A stretch of DNA of 64,000 nt from Acanthosoma haemorrhoidale (GCA_930367205.1 OV884015.1:34029288-34093287), one strand, 5' to 3'. Shown: positions 13,432-26,638, counted from the first letter of the stretch. The notes: generated by a model not told the origin, from the sequence alone. Made by a program: numbers and translations.

Positions 13432-13990
13432 CAAAAGTCCTGAGAACAATAGTAAATGCCCCTTATTACGTCAGCAACAAAACCCTTTGCAATGATCTGA
13501 ATATACCCTATATTCTTGAACTTCCCTTCCAAGTTCATAAAATTCCATAGCAACATATCCAACCACCCTAATTCTCTAGCACAGTCATTACACTGCACCA
13601 CTCATCCCTATAATCCTCCTCGTAGATTAAAACGGCAGTGGCCTCGTGACCTGCTATAATTAAGTATAAGTGGGAGTCCTGGCAATGGCCAGTTTCTCTA
13701 CTCATGTCCTGAGCGTCTGTGGCTCTCGCGCTCTTGGTCAGCCTCCGCTGGCTCTTATCCAGTGACGCGGCTGACATAGGGGCGTGGGGGACTCCCCAAG
13801 ACTCCGCTTCCTCCTTCGCATGCGAGGGAGGTGACAACCATGTGGACTTGGGGCCTCTGGGCTGTTTGAAAATATTGTATGAATGAGGGAGTGAATGATG
13901 AATTCTAAATATGGTATGAATGATGACATTTATCTCAATTACTCATTGCCTAATAAAAGGCAGATTGTAATTTTATCTTAATAAATTGTT
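13432..13990 (+). mobile_element. Jockey-like LINE copy 4, ORF end plus 3' UTR
   Basis: The copy starts inside the reverse-transcriptase ORF at the codons for SKVLRTIVNAPYYVSNKT. It continues through the ORF end (QWPRDLL, stop near 13660) and the complete ~300-bp 3' UTR. A 2-base deletion near 13525 (GAACTTCCCTTCC against GAACTCATCCCTTCC in the longest copy) breaks the frame, so it cannot code. It has the undeleted form of the 3' UTR, which makes it a useful reference for the deletions in copies 6 and 12. Confidence 0.92.
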
Positions 13991-15420
13991 GTTGATTTTT
14001 TTTTTTTAAAACACCTATAAATATTTTATGTAGCCCCTTGGTCAATAACAAGTACAAAATAATTTAAGAAAAAATAGTATGAACAGCTACATTTAGATGA
14101 AACTTTCATAAGCACCCACTAGGCGTCAAACAACAGTTCAGAAAGTAAAGTAAAAAATTTGAATACTTCGTATGTAATGTATGGATTCCTGATAACCACA
14201 GGACCATTCGGTAACACTCTTCTGACATATTGTACATGGTTTCAAAATAACGCTGGATCCTGCGTTCCGGACCTACCGGACTGGGAAAAAAACCTGTGCA
14301 TCGAGGGAGACTTTTTTTAAAAGTATTTGTATAGACACCCGTCGAGTATTAAAAAAAAAATGCATTTGGTTAAGTTAATTGGTCACTCCGGGGTACTATT
14401 ACACATGACGTAAAAATGAAAAATTTTCTTTAAATAATATCCACTCGGGGGTGGGGGGATAGCTTGTCGGGATTCTGGAAAGTGAAAAAAACTTAAGCGA
14501 GTACACATGGAATAAGACCGGAGAGATGAAAGGAAATTAAACATAACCAAAGAGAAATAATTAAATATGAATAAGATGAATGTGGAAATATTAAACTGTT
14601 CTTTTATTCATGGAAATCCGTTTTTCCTTATGAATAGCTGTGTTACTCTGGGTCATCAAAATTAGATAAAATATAGTTATTATAAATAATATGTTACTAA
14701 TTACGAATAATATAAAATATCACAGACCTTTTAATCATTGACTCACCACATCCATGAATTGCATATACAACATAATAAACCATTTTTTTTTTTATTGTTT
14801 ATCAGTTGTGGAAAGACAATAAAGAAGTTTCATAATAACACGATGATGATTTAAAAAAAAAAATATTTTATTCAAGTTAAAATGGTTGTAAACCGGGGAA
14901 CAATGCATAGATATTTTAAATAAAAAAGATAACTAGGCGAAAGTCAGAAGTCGGTACGAAATGCTTCCAAGTGAGTTAAAGCTATTAAGTTTAAATTAAG
15001 TTCCTCAATTAGAGAGCGTTCAAGTCCATCACTAAGTTGCCCGTTGGAGATATTTAGAGCTTAATCCGAAATACAATTCCTACTGCAATGGACCAACAGC
15101 GATGAGAAACGATTTATATACACAAATAATAATTTATATTGTAAATTAATTTTAAAAGTAGTTTCGAATGACAGGTTATACTGTGACATTAACGACTTCT
15201 AAGGCAATTAGAATTCAATTCTTTCATTGATTTTTCGTCATCTGTCGTATACAACAGCTCGGCGACTCCAATAATTCCAAAACGGTATACTCATGAAAGT
15301 GGTCAGAGGTAATTCATTCGAGCAACGGAGCAACAGTGAGCTTTACGAGGTTTTTGATTTGCCTACGGTGGATGAATTCATTCAACGTAGACAAATCTAA
15401 TTTTTCAACTCACTACAGTA
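13991..15420. other. AT-rich non-coding stretch
   Basis: No gene is visible. It contains A/T homopolymers and a G-rich patch around 14447-14462. Nothing else is supported. Confidence 0.35.
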
Positions 15421-16200
15421 CTTGACAAACCCAGCGTTTAGCACGATAACCCCCGCTCCGTTCCCCTATCGATGGCAGGACGCTCTCGAGGCAGGAACGC
15501 TTAACTCTTTAGGTTCTAGTTTTTTAGGTTTTAGTTTGTAAGTTTCCCTTTTTGTAATCCGAAGGTGAGCCCCATCACCTAGTATTGTTTATTGTACTTG
15601 ATACATTCACTGTAAAAAGATATTGTTATTGTAATTCTACCCTCCTTCAAATGCATCTGCGTGTGCAGCAAGAGGAGAAATTTTGTAAATATTGTTCATT
15701 GTATTTTATCATCTGTTTGTAAAACATGTTAACTAAACGGGGGTTGGGAGAAAAAAAAACTTTTTCCAAGACTCCCGGAACCCGGCACCTAAATTGAACA
15801 CTGCGTTCTCTCTCTCTGCACTGGCGCTTGCTGCTCTACTCGAACCATGGCTTCCTTATTCAACTACCTCAGCATCTCTCTTTCCTAACCTCGCTATGTT
15901 TTAGTCCGGCGTTGTCTGACCCTACATCTTCCTAGTGGGATTCTCTGCCTCCGTCTCGCTAAAACTTGCACCACCCTTGGAAAAAACCTCTTCCTCGCGG
16001 GGATGACAGTCGCCGTGGCCCTACAAACTTTAAGTAGTAGCGTCTCCCACGGCAATCCAGTCTGTCTCTCACCGTTTCACACTCGCCTTTGGGATCCGGA
16101 CGGTTTTCGCCTACACTTAGATACCGAGTGTGAATTCGTGGTCATTCCAAGACCACATAAACTACCAATAATACCTACCCTGTTTCTCTTTTCCTGAACA
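15421..16200. repeat. GC-contrasted block, possible decayed transposon
   Basis: Base composition rises sharply against both flanks. The first part has stretches such as TAGGTTCTAGTTTTTTAGG and several TTGTTTATTGTA/TTGTTCATTGTA echoes, reminiscent of a retroelement 3' UTR. The second part (15770-16200) is C/T-rich with a CTCTCTCTCTGCACTGGCGC run. Frames are interrupted, and the 64-codon frame at 16003-16197 (+) is unrecognised. The transposon origin is inferred only. Confidence 0.3.
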
Positions 16201-16272
16201 TAGTGCTTTTTCGGGGCATACCTATTCGATATAGAGTCAGATGGTACAGTAGTAAGACCCGTCATGTATCAA

Positions 16273-16358
16273 TGGTCCAAGTCATAGCCTAATCAACCCT
16301 AACTTCGTCACTAGGGCTAGAGTAACTAGGCACCTCCTCGTGACGACCCGACACCTTT
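16273..16358 (+). repeat. Dispersed repeat, copy A
   Basis: It matches 50078-50157 in the same orientation: ATGGTCCA, an AGGGCTAGAGT core, TAGGCAC, and a shared ACCCGACA end. Substitutions and small indels separate the two copies. The family is unidentified. Confidence 0.6.
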
Positions 16359-16359
16359 A

Positions 16360-19300
16360 TTCTGGGATCAGTGCACAATTATACAAATGCAGCTATGGCC
16401 TATAAAACAGATAAACAACACATCACATAGGGAGAAAAAGTAAAATAACAATACCATAGTAAAAGGTATATCTCAAATTATATCATTCAATAATTTGTTT
16501 AGTTATAACAAATAATAAAACTAAGAATAATACGCAGTTAAATTAAAATAATAAAAAAAGGAGTGGGAAAAATAATTGTGATAGAATGAAATATATAAAT
16601 ATTATTGGTTACACGTTAAAAATGTTGCAACTATGGATTTATCAAGAGAACAAACAAATTACATTTCACTATACTCGTGTAAATTCGTGTAAGCGTAAAC
16701 GTTTCGTGAATATATTTAATCCTAGAGTCGTGTAACTACAAAATTTAATGTTTTCTATGTCGTCCACATCTTGCATCTTGCATTTTTTTTTATTCATAGC
16801 GCTACTTTTTAAAACATGGTTTAAATAGACGGTATAATTTTATCCTTACAATACTTTTAAATAGTTGCCATTGCCCATAGATTGCTCTGTAAATCATTCG
16901 CTTCACTTATTTCTATCCCACTGGAGACCCCACACTTGATATATCGCGTATTGGCTAGTAGTTGCATCCATAGGCAAATCGTAAATAAATCTGGGAAATA
17001 ATAAGACGGGAGACGTGGTAAAGATTTATAGCTGAGGGGCCTCTACCTTAAGGGGACGAGCGAGCTGCTACTGATTTAAAATCCGTTCGATCATGCAGCG
17101 TCAGCCGTAAATCCTGAGTAATTAAAAACATTTAAATAGGATTACTTCCACTCGGGAGATCGAGAGAATAATTAGAATGATCTACGACGGCTGTTAGAGT
17201 CAGCAGATGCTCAATCAAACTGGAATTTAAGATCCAAAAAGAGCCCAAGACTCAGATTCAGATATCAACAGATCGGGCCTGTATTTGGGACGATGGCCGC
17301 TCAAAGCTAACCAACACATCACTATGATGACAGCATCGATATTGATTAGCGTCACACGTGGTGTGTCAGTATTTTGAGTGACAAAGCTATCAACAATAAA
17401 TATTCCTAACAACAGCTAACTTAATTTAATCTTTTCCAAAAACTATATGTTCTCCAATAAATAAATCGTAGGTATGGCAGAAGGTCATCGTTGTATTTTA
17501 CCCTGGATGAGTAAACAAAAAAAATGAACTATATTTACAAAACTGCCTGTTCAGGTTTTTGTTTGACATGAAGTTACGATAAATGTATTCTTTAAATAAT
17601 AACGGATATAGTGTGCGTATATTAAACTTCGAATCTACTTTCTATTTCTATTTTTTTTATCAAGAGGTTAATTTTTTTTGTTTTCTTAAAAATTATAAAA
17701 ACATTATTTATAACCTCAAATCTCAAATCATCATCGAAATCAGATCTCAAATTTTAAATCAAGTTTAACAAAATTTAAACAATTATCACTCAATACCTAT
17801 GATTTCAGGCACGCTATAATAATAAAAACAATTTTGAACAACTTAAGATTTTTCCCTCGGGATAGAACGCCAAAGCAGCAGTAATTTTTACAGATATTTT
17901 ATGTTTATCCCAACAATTTGTTTACTGTACGAGAACTTTTGGGTGGCTGCAGCAGGGGTAGACAGAATTTTGAGCAAAACAGGATGTTTTAGGTTTCAAC
18001 AAAAACATTAAAGCTCAATAAGTAAACATGATTATTTGCTTATAACACAAGGTGATTTATAATTAAGCCTACACATATTAAATTCTTATTTTTTTAATTA
18101 TAGTTAAATGGCTGACTGAAAGAACACAGTATGAAAATTATTTCCATATTTTTATTCCTTGAAATAAGTAGGTAGGTGCCTGTATCAACGATCACCACCA
18201 AAAAACTTGCTGTAATAAATGTTTTTAGAGTTCTGAAGAGTGGGGAGTGCCTAAGCCACCTGTTTAGTAGTAATTATTATCCAGTTCATAGTAAAAACAA
18301 CCATCCTGAAACACATGCAGCGATCGTTCTTCCAGTCAGCCATTCGATTGCCATTCTAGGATTCAAACCCCCCCCCCCCCTTGGCTACAGGAAAGGTTTT
18401 CAGAGCATAATCAGAAATTTTCTGGCTAGAGTATGCATAACGAAATCAAACACTCCATAAAATTAGTATGCAGTGGGCGGTTTGAAAGATGACATAACAT
18501 CAAATACTGTGAAATATACTGAAAAAAAAAACCGAGTCAAGCACCGAAATGTGTTATATCCCAAATTCTGTGTAGATACAAAACCGCCTAGTGGTATCTG
18601 CACAGAAAAGCGAAGCGTGAAGATCATACGCTTGGTCACGCGCCCGCACCACAACAGAAGAGAGAGGGACCAATTATTTATGCCAGCAACACACTCGTAA
18701 GTTCACAGAGACTGCCTCCTGTAATTACAGCCGATTTTTACAGCTACCACGCAGAGTGAACATCATTTCAGAGGTGCGGTGCGACATAAAACAGAAATAT
18801 TTAGAGTTTGTAACCAATAATAATTTCATTATTGGGGATGAGCACATAAATGAGTGAAAGAGTTTTTTGGCTTAGGTTGATGAAAGAGTGTTGCTAGATT
18901 TCAATCAAATTTATCAACGTTTTGTTATCTGATCAGATGATATTAAGACAAGATTGTATGTATTAAACATGATTAGTAATATTTAGCAACTAAAGTTAGG
19001 TAAAACTGAAAATAAAACATAATGAGGTAGGTATAAAGTATTGAGTAACCAATAAACTTATAATGATATACTGTCGTTGATAGGTTTGAATGAAGGTATC
19101 TAGATAATAGATAAAACAGGCGTATGTAAAAAACTGTATACAAAGAATGTCATTGTTAGCGAAGAGTATGCAAATAAGTTGAAGATATTGATATCAGTTC
19201 ATTATCAGCCCAATTTATTTAGTTTTATATCTACCTTATTTTGTGCAGTACTCTTTTAAACTTAACGTTTGTAACTGAATAATACCAATTATGTTTAACA

Positions 19301-19440
19301 ACTACACCCTTTTTATCAGTACCTGATCAGACATATCATGAAAAGTAAACAACATTCTTTCATCAAGCTAACCTCGCCTCAACACTTCTACTCAACTTTC
19401 ATTTGTTGAGATACAATAGGTAATGAAATCACCAGTTTAA
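16360..19440. other. 3-kb AT-rich non-coding stretch
   Basis: No gene is identifiable. A 13-nt C run lies at 18368-18380. Overlapping open frames on both strands near 18463-18700 are unrecognised and mutually exclusive. Confidence 0.35.
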
Positions 19441-19445
19441 GAATA

Positions 19446-19570
19446 GGGTATGATCGGGTGGTAGCCGAGTGGTTTGAAATGTTACCGCTGTCCGCACTCA
19501 CCGGAACGGCGTGAGTTTGATTATCACCTGTGGGAGCTGAATTTCATTTTGTTCGTGGCTTTCCGACGGA
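19446..19570 (+). repeat. tRNA-derived SINE-like unit
   Basis: GGTAGCCGAGTGGTTTGAAA closely fits the pol III A box of Ser/Leu-type tRNAs. About 50 bases later GCGTGAGTTTGATTATC fits a degenerate B box. The sequence does not close an acceptor stem, so it is not a functional tRNA. A SINE head or tRNA pseudogene is the simplest reading. Confidence 0.5.
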
Positions 19571-20317
19571 ATGAAGTCAGCATTCCTACATCTGAAGGTA
19601 ACCTATGGGCCGTTCACTTCAATGAATATATCATATATTCCAATGGTGCTATATCAAATGTTTTAAGGCGATAGGCTCATTACAATATATTAATAATTGG
19701 CCATAAAACAGCGGTTTATGGCACCGTAGGGAACCTTCAGCTCCGTCGAAAGTTACACAATACTTAGGCGTTGATTTCTCATCACAACTTCCCTCAAAAC
19801 TTCGAACGAGGACATACTGAACATGGTTTATACCTTCTAGCAAGAGTCGAAGTAGAAAATCTTCTAAACCACATGAATTAACTTCCTCAACCTCGGTATA
19901 ACTTGGTTCTCCTACAGTTTGAAAATGAACCATTCATCGGTCCAGGTGACGAAATTAATAAGGAATTTATACATCTCTGGTATACCTAGAATTTATTTTA
20001 TACAAAGACATAAGAGTATCAGCAACAACTAGCATTGCAAAAAACCTTTGTGATTTTAAATATTGTGTCTACCATAAGAAATTCAAATTTAAAGCGCACA
20101 AAGTTTATTGAGGTTGCTGCTGATAAGAATGGTCACAGCGGAGAATTTGTGATTTTTAAGGTGCTTTTAAAAATGTTTGGGTGATTTTAAGTTATAAATT
20201 ATGAAGTTTTTTTTATGAACTTTCTAATATTTTTTTTAAAATAATTTACAAAATCAATTTGTCAACATAAGATTTTCACATGATGTATTGAACACAATTG
20301 TATTGCCCATTTAGTTA

Positions 20318-20370
20318 CTTCAAAAAGGTGGTGTAGCCACTGAAAGCGCTTATGTGAGAATAAAATAAAA
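20318..20370 (+). repeat. Ribozyme-like hairpin/GAAA motif 1
   Basis: CTTCAAAAAGGTGG, a short loop, then GCCACTGAAAGCGCTT. GTGG and CCAC can pair to form the hairpin, and GAAAGCGCTT follows directly. AATAAAATAAAA lies 10 bases downstream. It is one of about twelve loci with this layout, which resembles the terminal motif of Penelope-like elements. Confidence 0.45.
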
Positions 20371-20523
20371 AGTGCTTAGATCAGAGAGAGTAGTACATTT
20401 ATTAATATAAATAGCCCACAACCAGACTTCTACAAAAATAAATAAAAAAACATTCGGCCTGATATTTCTAGTCCACATTCACCCCGTAGTTGCTCATTTG
20501 TCGATAAAATCAAAAATAATTTA

Positions 20524-21035
20524 ACTAATAAGATTATTTTTTTTTTTTATTATAATCCTTTATTGTGCTAAAATTACAATCCGCCTTTTATAAGGCAATA
20601 AGTAATTAAGATAAATGCTCTCATTCATACCATATTTACAGTTCATCATTCACTCGCTCATTCATACAATATTTACAGACAGCCCAGAGACCCCCCAAAT
20701 CCACCGCGAAGAGAAAGCGGAGTCTTGGGAAGTCCCCCACGCTCCTCCGTCAGCCGCGTCACCGGATACTAGCCAGTGGAGGCTGACCAAGAGCGCGAGA
20801 GCCACAGACGCTCAGGACATGATTGGAGAAACTGGCCATTGCCAGGACTCCCACTGTCACGCGTTTATAGCAGGTCACGAGGCCACTGCCGTTTCAGTCT
20901 CCGAGGAGGATTATAGGGATGAGTGGCGCAGTGCAATGACTGTGCTACAGGATTAGGGTGGTTGGAAAGGCTACTGTGGAATTTCATAAACTTGGAAGGG
21001 ATGAGTTCTAGAATGTAGGGTTACTAATAAGATTA
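20524..21035 (-). mobile_element. Jockey-like LINE copy 5 with 13-bp target-site duplication
   Basis: A 486-bp minus-strand insertion at 20537-21022 is flanked by perfect copies of ACTAATAAGATTA at 20524-20536 and 21023-21035. It starts with a T-rich tail (poly-A of the transcript), covers the full subfamily 3' UTR, the ORF stop at 20865-20867, and about 50 C-terminal codons (HCATHPYN region, QWPRDLL). The clean duplication and near-identity to copy 1 point to fairly recent insertion by target-primed reverse transcription with 5' truncation. Confidence 0.95.
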
Positions 21036-23094
21036 ACAAACATATGAGGATAGCGTATTAGGTATTAACCTGGGCGGTTATGGAGTCCAATTATAAACTG
21101 AAGCATACTCAATAATAAAAACGCCACAATCTAAAGTTATGAGGACATATTTTCCATTTATATATAGTTTAGATGACTTTTACTTGTTTAGAAATATACA
21201 CAACGTATCAGGCACCACGAATTGGCTTTTAAAAATATATACACATACTAAAATGGACTCTGGCGTGAGTTTTGAGCTCACGTGTCAGAGTTTAATTGAC
21301 AATTTTAGGCAGAAAAGATAATCAAGGAGCACCTATAACATCAGATTACAAACCAATAGAGATCATAGAGAGATCTTTTTTTGTTAAAAAATACTTCAAC
21401 ATTTAAATTATTCAAATTTTCAAGTTTGATTAAAATCCACCTCTTAAGAACCAATATTCCATAGCACATCTTCTAATTTGTTTAATCATTGACTTGAATG
21501 CATAGTTTAGGTTTTCGTAACTAATTATGTTCACGAAAATCAACAATTTTATACTTATTAAGCTAATTTAAGTATATTAAAATTTACATAACCAAATCGG
21601 GTGTCAATGTCAAGTGATAAACTAAAGAAAGCTTGCTAGTAGTTAGTAGAAAACCGCTGTAGTCTAAATAGTGCGGGGTCATAGTTTTATATTTATATAT
21701 ATTGCAGCAGTTACTCAAAAATAAATACATATATCTTGGGATATCAAAGTGGGGCGAGGCTATACTGTAGTAAAAGTACCTCTGCACGGAAAGGCGTAAT
21801 GACGGCAGCTGAACGCTTTCTAGCAACTAGTATCATATCACAATAAGCCCTTCATAAATATTTATACTACTACAGAAATAAACGAAAATAAAAAGAAAAT
21901 ACGTTAGATTGGGGATCGGTCATTTTGTCAATCTTTCGTTCACCAAAGGTATATCGGAGCAGCTAGATAAAAAAATAAAAGATTCGATATTATCAAATAA
22001 TAATTAAAAATGTATTGATCCCTTTTCTAAGTCCAGCATAAAGAACAATAATATGAATAAATATGCTTGAGAAATTAATAACTCAAAGTGTAAATAATCA
22101 TGAACAACTAGATTTTATTAAATAAAAAGAAACACGTTCTAATATGATCGATAGAGTTAATCATTATTCTCCGCTCCACAGAGAATATCAAAATAGAAAT
22201 AATATCATTAGAGTAAACAAAATATTACTGGTTTATGATATATTTAAAAAACCAAGGCCAAAATTGATCTCCAAGGTTCGAAGCAAGCTTCCATCATCAA
22301 CAATATTCGTTATCCACATTCGTCAAAGAGATGTCATCTCATCTCAAGCCATCAAGTTCAGCTTTTCTTTCAGCTTGGGAAAAAGCCTTGTAAGAGGGGG
22401 TAACATAGTTCCTTTTTGTTTTTCCATGTACCAGCCTCTATTATTTATATGTAAAAAGAAAAATTAACTATATGAAGGAAATTCTGCGTTAATATTTCCA
22501 TTTTAAGTACAGATTTTTCTTAAATTGTTTAATTATATCATGAAAATACGCAACGGCAAACAAAGTCTTTAACATCTGACAGATATCCCACGTAATAACT
22601 CCTAATAAGGATAAGTTGCCAGTGATTCAGATTAAATATACGTTACAAATATTTCCAGTCAATTATGAAATTTTTTTAACATATTTTAAGTCTATTGGAC
22701 CAAAAAAATATTATTTTTTTGAAAATATATTATATCACATATCTACGGTGATTATTGACGAATCTGCATATTCCCAATTAAGATATAATAGAAATATTCG
22801 TTAATTCTTCATAAGATATGGAGATACACAGTTCACCAAATTGCAATCTTTGAATATATATATGCACACACCGAAATAACTTTTTAAAAAATATTTACTT
22901 TATTTCATGTGCTCTGAACAGCTCCAAATCACTTACCCGCGGGAGTTTTGAGTTCAAGAGGCAATTCAGACAGCCTTTAGCATGCTTAATTGACAATCTG
23001 TCAATGAAATGATATTCAAGCAGCATTTAAGTATTATTAAAATTGCTTCAAAAGAAGAGACCTGCTTAAAAACAGAATCGGATAGAAGGAACTC
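21036..23094. other. AT-rich non-coding stretch
   Basis: No gene, RNA gene or recognisable repeat is supported. The 107-codon frame at 22144-22467 (+) has no recognisable motif and is probably a chance frame. Confidence 0.35.
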
Positions 23095-23290
23095 TTCAAT
23101 TCAATCCCTGAGCCAACGACCTCCAAAGAGTTAATTAAGGCGACGGAATAATCGTCGACGGTGAAGAGTCAACTCTGAGTTCTCTTTGATCTTCCAAGAA
23201 TTTTGTCAAGGAGCGCAGAGCAACCAACCGACCAGCCGGTCCTTTCAAAGAGATTAAATTTTTATGGGGCCTCCCCCCCCCCCCCACAAG
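23095..23290. promoter_or_regulatory. Candidate conserved non-coding block next to a C13 run
   Basis: A GC-contrasted patch with GAGTTAATTAAGGCGACGG and AATCGTCGACGGTGAAGAGTC, followed by a 13-nt C run at 23273-23285. It has no open frame. A regulatory role is only inferred from composition. Confidence 0.18.
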
Positions 23291-25320
23291 GGAGAAGAAA
23301 TTCAACATAAACTTTTCCCTTCAGCTACTTTATTTCGTCACTTCCACTATATGAAAATCCTATGAAGATCTCTCTTATAAAGAAAGTCATTCCTCTCTGA
23401 CGACCCATTACATTCACAGATAGAATATTTTATGAGCTTGATCTACGGTTGTTCTCTTTAGTGGTGCCATTAACTTGAAAATCTTCAATAATACTGCACT
23501 ATACAAGAATGGAGCAAGGTAAAACTGGCATAAATGTTATCCGGAACATTGTGCGATAATATATTTTACTGATTTCCTTTAGTCGTTTCTCAATACCATA
23601 GACACCATAAAAACCACTAAAGGATTATCACCTGTAACTGTAAGACTTTATTAACTTATTCATCATACCTAACCTGGATATTAGTCACAAAGCATATACT
23701 ACGATCAGATGCTATTGTACCTACAAAGGCGAATCATTAAGGGAGCTAAAGTTAAGCTGTGACAGAATCCCTGTAAAATGGGTACACCGCCCTTTTATCT
23801 ATCTGTTATCACTTCGCATAGGGTATTACTATTACGTGAGAAGTTGGCTTCGAATCCCTAGTTTGTTTATTTAAAACTTCTCTTATAATCTCAAGATTAA
23901 ATAACAAAAGAATATTGTTGAAAGTTATGTAAGCTATGTCATTTCCCAAACTCAAAAGTGTACAAACTTTGAATAAAGGGGTATTATAATTAATATTCAA
24001 GATATGATTATTATGGTATGAAAATATATATTACCTCTATGGATCAGTCATTGGGTCATATCACACATTTCTACATTTAGACAACTTTTCAAATATAGAA
24101 TAACTCATGTTAACATAAAATGCATTTCAGAAGGCTAATTTACAACCGTGGATGATTTTAACTGATTACCAAAAAACAGGCAAAGCATGTATATTTGAGT
24201 AAGACTTCAAACAAATTAATTCGTGTATTACGGTAGTATTAGTTTTAACTAGGACCCTTCATTGATATTATATTGAAAAATATAAAGTTTATGCTTATAG
24301 AACCAGTTTCACAAACCATAAAATAAAGGTCAGCCATTTTAACCATTCACAGAGGAGGAAAAGGCTAAAAATATGTGACAGCTTTTATCAGAACGGGAAA
24401 TAAATTACAAATAGAAAGAGTTATATTGTAAAGCTAGATGAGAAAAGGAAAAAAAATTCAAGATGTATATTGATAGCTGAGCAAATATACATTTATGAAC
24501 TTTGCTCAACATAAATACATATGTATAGGTAAAACACAAATCTCTATTGTATTAGGCGAAAATTAAAAATGTAAGTACCTATCAGAAAGGAACATATACT
24601 TTTGTCATATAGCAGAACCTATTTTATTGTTTTTTTCATTTAGGGATGGTAAATTTAAGCAATCTTATCATGAGCTTTACCGCCTTTTAGAATTTATAGA
24701 GCTGTAACGAGTCCGTCCTACTAAAAAAAACACAGAGCTATAGTATTAAATAACTTCGAGCCCTGCTATAAAACTGTTTTCCTTTATTCGAGACGAACAG
24801 TAAAAAAAAAAAAAAGGACTTAAAACCACGAAACAAATAAAAACATATCACATCACATTTAACAACCAGTAAAAATATCCGATAGTTCCTAATTTTATAC
24901 GTTTATTAGAGGTAAAAATGGACTGCCACTAGTCGGAGAGGCAATAATATAATCTTCCTAATATAAGAATTAATTTTCCGGATATACGCACAGATTAGCG
25001 GAAATGATTGGAACTGGCCCGCGCAGGTCAGGGGTGGGGCTCAAGTCTCGCCTAAGGAGGTGACTCTAACGTTCAAATTTCCATCAAGGTACAAAGTTGT
25101 TGGACAAATTTTGGCGACCCCTCAAACTATGATAATACATCCTACTTCACTCATGCCTGATGTATAAGCCAATGTACAGACCAAATAAAGATAATCCAAA
25201 ATATTTTGTTACAGGTTCAAAATCATTTTAACGTATTAACAACGCCTACGTGCATAACATATAAAAAATAACGCAATTGCTTTTTAGGTCCAGGGGAAAA
25301 AAGTGTTCACTTTTCTCCTT
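23291..25320. other. AT-rich non-coding stretch
   Basis: No gene is identifiable. It contains an A14 run near 24803 and a locally GC-richer patch around 25010-25110 without a clear identity. Confidence 0.35.
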
Positions 25321-26458
25321 TAGTATAATACTTCAAGCTTTTGACAGGGTTTGGCACGCAGGTTTGCTCTACAAGCTCAAAAGACATTTACCACAGACCC
25401 TTTTCCTAATCCTACAGTCCTACCTTTCAAACCGCTTATTCCAAGTCCGCTGTGGCTTAGAATACTCTAACTACTATCCCATAAATGCAGGAGTTCCACA
25501 GGGCAGTGTCCTAGGCCCCATCCTCTGTAACCTATACACCGCTGATGTCCCCTCTACTTCCAACACCTTCTTGGCCACATTTGCAGATGACACTGCAGTC
25601 TTGTCATCCCACCCAGACCCCGACATAGCATCCCATAACCTTCAAAAACACCTTGACGAGATCGAGTATTGGTGCAATCAATGGCGGATCAAAGTTAATG
25701 AAGCAAAATGCTCCCACATTACCTTCACCCTTTGTCGCAAGACTTGTCCATTAGATTATTTTAATTCTATTCCTATCCCAGTAACCGAGACAGTACGGTA
25801 CTTAGGCTTCCATCTCGACAAACGACTGACCTGGAACCCACATACGAGACTAAAAAGACAAGAACTAAACAGACGCTTTGGACAACTGTACAGACTACTT
25901 CAAAGGACATCCCATCTCTCAATAGAAAATAAACTACTAATCTACAAAGTTATACTTAAACCAATCTGGACATACGGAATAGAGCTATGGGGGACAGCAA
26001 AAAAGTCGAACATCAAGCGTATCCAATCCTTTCAATCCAAAGTCCTGAGAACAATAGTAAATGCCCCTTATTATGTCAGCAACAAAACCCTTCATAACGA
26101 CCTTAATATACCCTACATTCTAGAACTCATCCCTTCCAAGTTTATGAAATTCCACAGTAGCCTTTCCAACCACCCTAATCCTGTAGCACAGTCTTTGCAC
26201 TGCGCCACACATCCCTATAATCATCCTCGGAGACTGAAACGGCAGTGGCCTCGTGACCTGCTATAATCGCGTGACAGTGGGAGTCCTGGCAATGGCCAGT
26301 TTCTCCAATCATGTCCTATTGTATGAATGAGCGAGTGAATGATGACTGTAAATATGGTATGAATGAGATCATTTATCTGTATTATTATTGCCTTATAAAA
26401 GGCAGATTGTAATTATTGCACAATAAAGTTTTATAGTAATAAATAATAGTATAATACT
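25321..26458 (+). mobile_element. Jockey-like LINE copy 6, longest copy, with 12-bp target-site duplication
   Basis: The insertion spans 25333-26446 (1114 bp) and is flanked by TAGTATAATACT at 25321-25332 and 26447-26458. It is 5'-truncated inside the reverse-transcriptase domain and carries the rest of the ORF, the stop, a shortened 3' UTR and the tail GCACAATAAAG. About 163 bases of the 3' UTR, present in copy 4, are missing: CATGTCCT joins directly to ATTGTATGAATGAG near 26318. Confidence 0.96.
25333..26266 (+). pseudogene. 5'-truncated reverse transcriptase of a Jockey-clade LINE
   Basis: In a complete element this ORF2 product copies its own RNA into DNA at a nicked target site. The open frame formally begins at an ATG at 25277, but codons 1-19 are flanking host DNA, since the insertion edge falls at 25333, so that start is an artefact. 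Numbering from that ATG, visible RT blocks are AFDRVWH (21-27, first catalytic Asp at D23), GVPQGSVLGP (72-81), FADDTAV (102-108, catalytic pair D104/D105), and YLGFHLDKRLTW (175-186, thumb side). A Jockey-type C-terminal region ends at QWPRDLL, followed by TAA. There is no RNase H domain, as expected of Jockey. The endonuclease and RT N-terminus are missing, so it is dead, yet 310 codons stay open without a stop, which suggests a young insertion. The family call is confident to the Jockey clade but not beyond. Confidence 0.93.
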
Positions 26459-26638
26459 CCAAAAGATATGCTGTATAAGGTAAAGGAAAATAAATTATGC
26501 TCATATTGTGACAGATTTCATTATTAAAATACTTGATCCAAGTTAAATCCATTTTCAACTACTTTTACTCAATCTTAGACAAGGTGATATAACCAATAGA
26601 AACAATCTTAATACGATTTTTGTTATCACATTTTTTAC

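Noticed and set aside
13568..13929. Minus frames of 89 and 63 codons
   Set aside because: Antisense to LINE copy 4.
22144..22467. 107-codon plus frame
   Set aside because: No domain or neighbour supports it, and chance frames of this length are expected in 64 kb.
23830..23880. tRNA B-box-like GGCTTCGAATCCC
   Set aside because: No A box at the right distance and no cloverleaf.
25277..25332. N-terminal part of the 329-codon open frame as true protein
   Set aside because: The target-site duplication puts the LINE boundary at 25333, so these codons are flanking host DNA.
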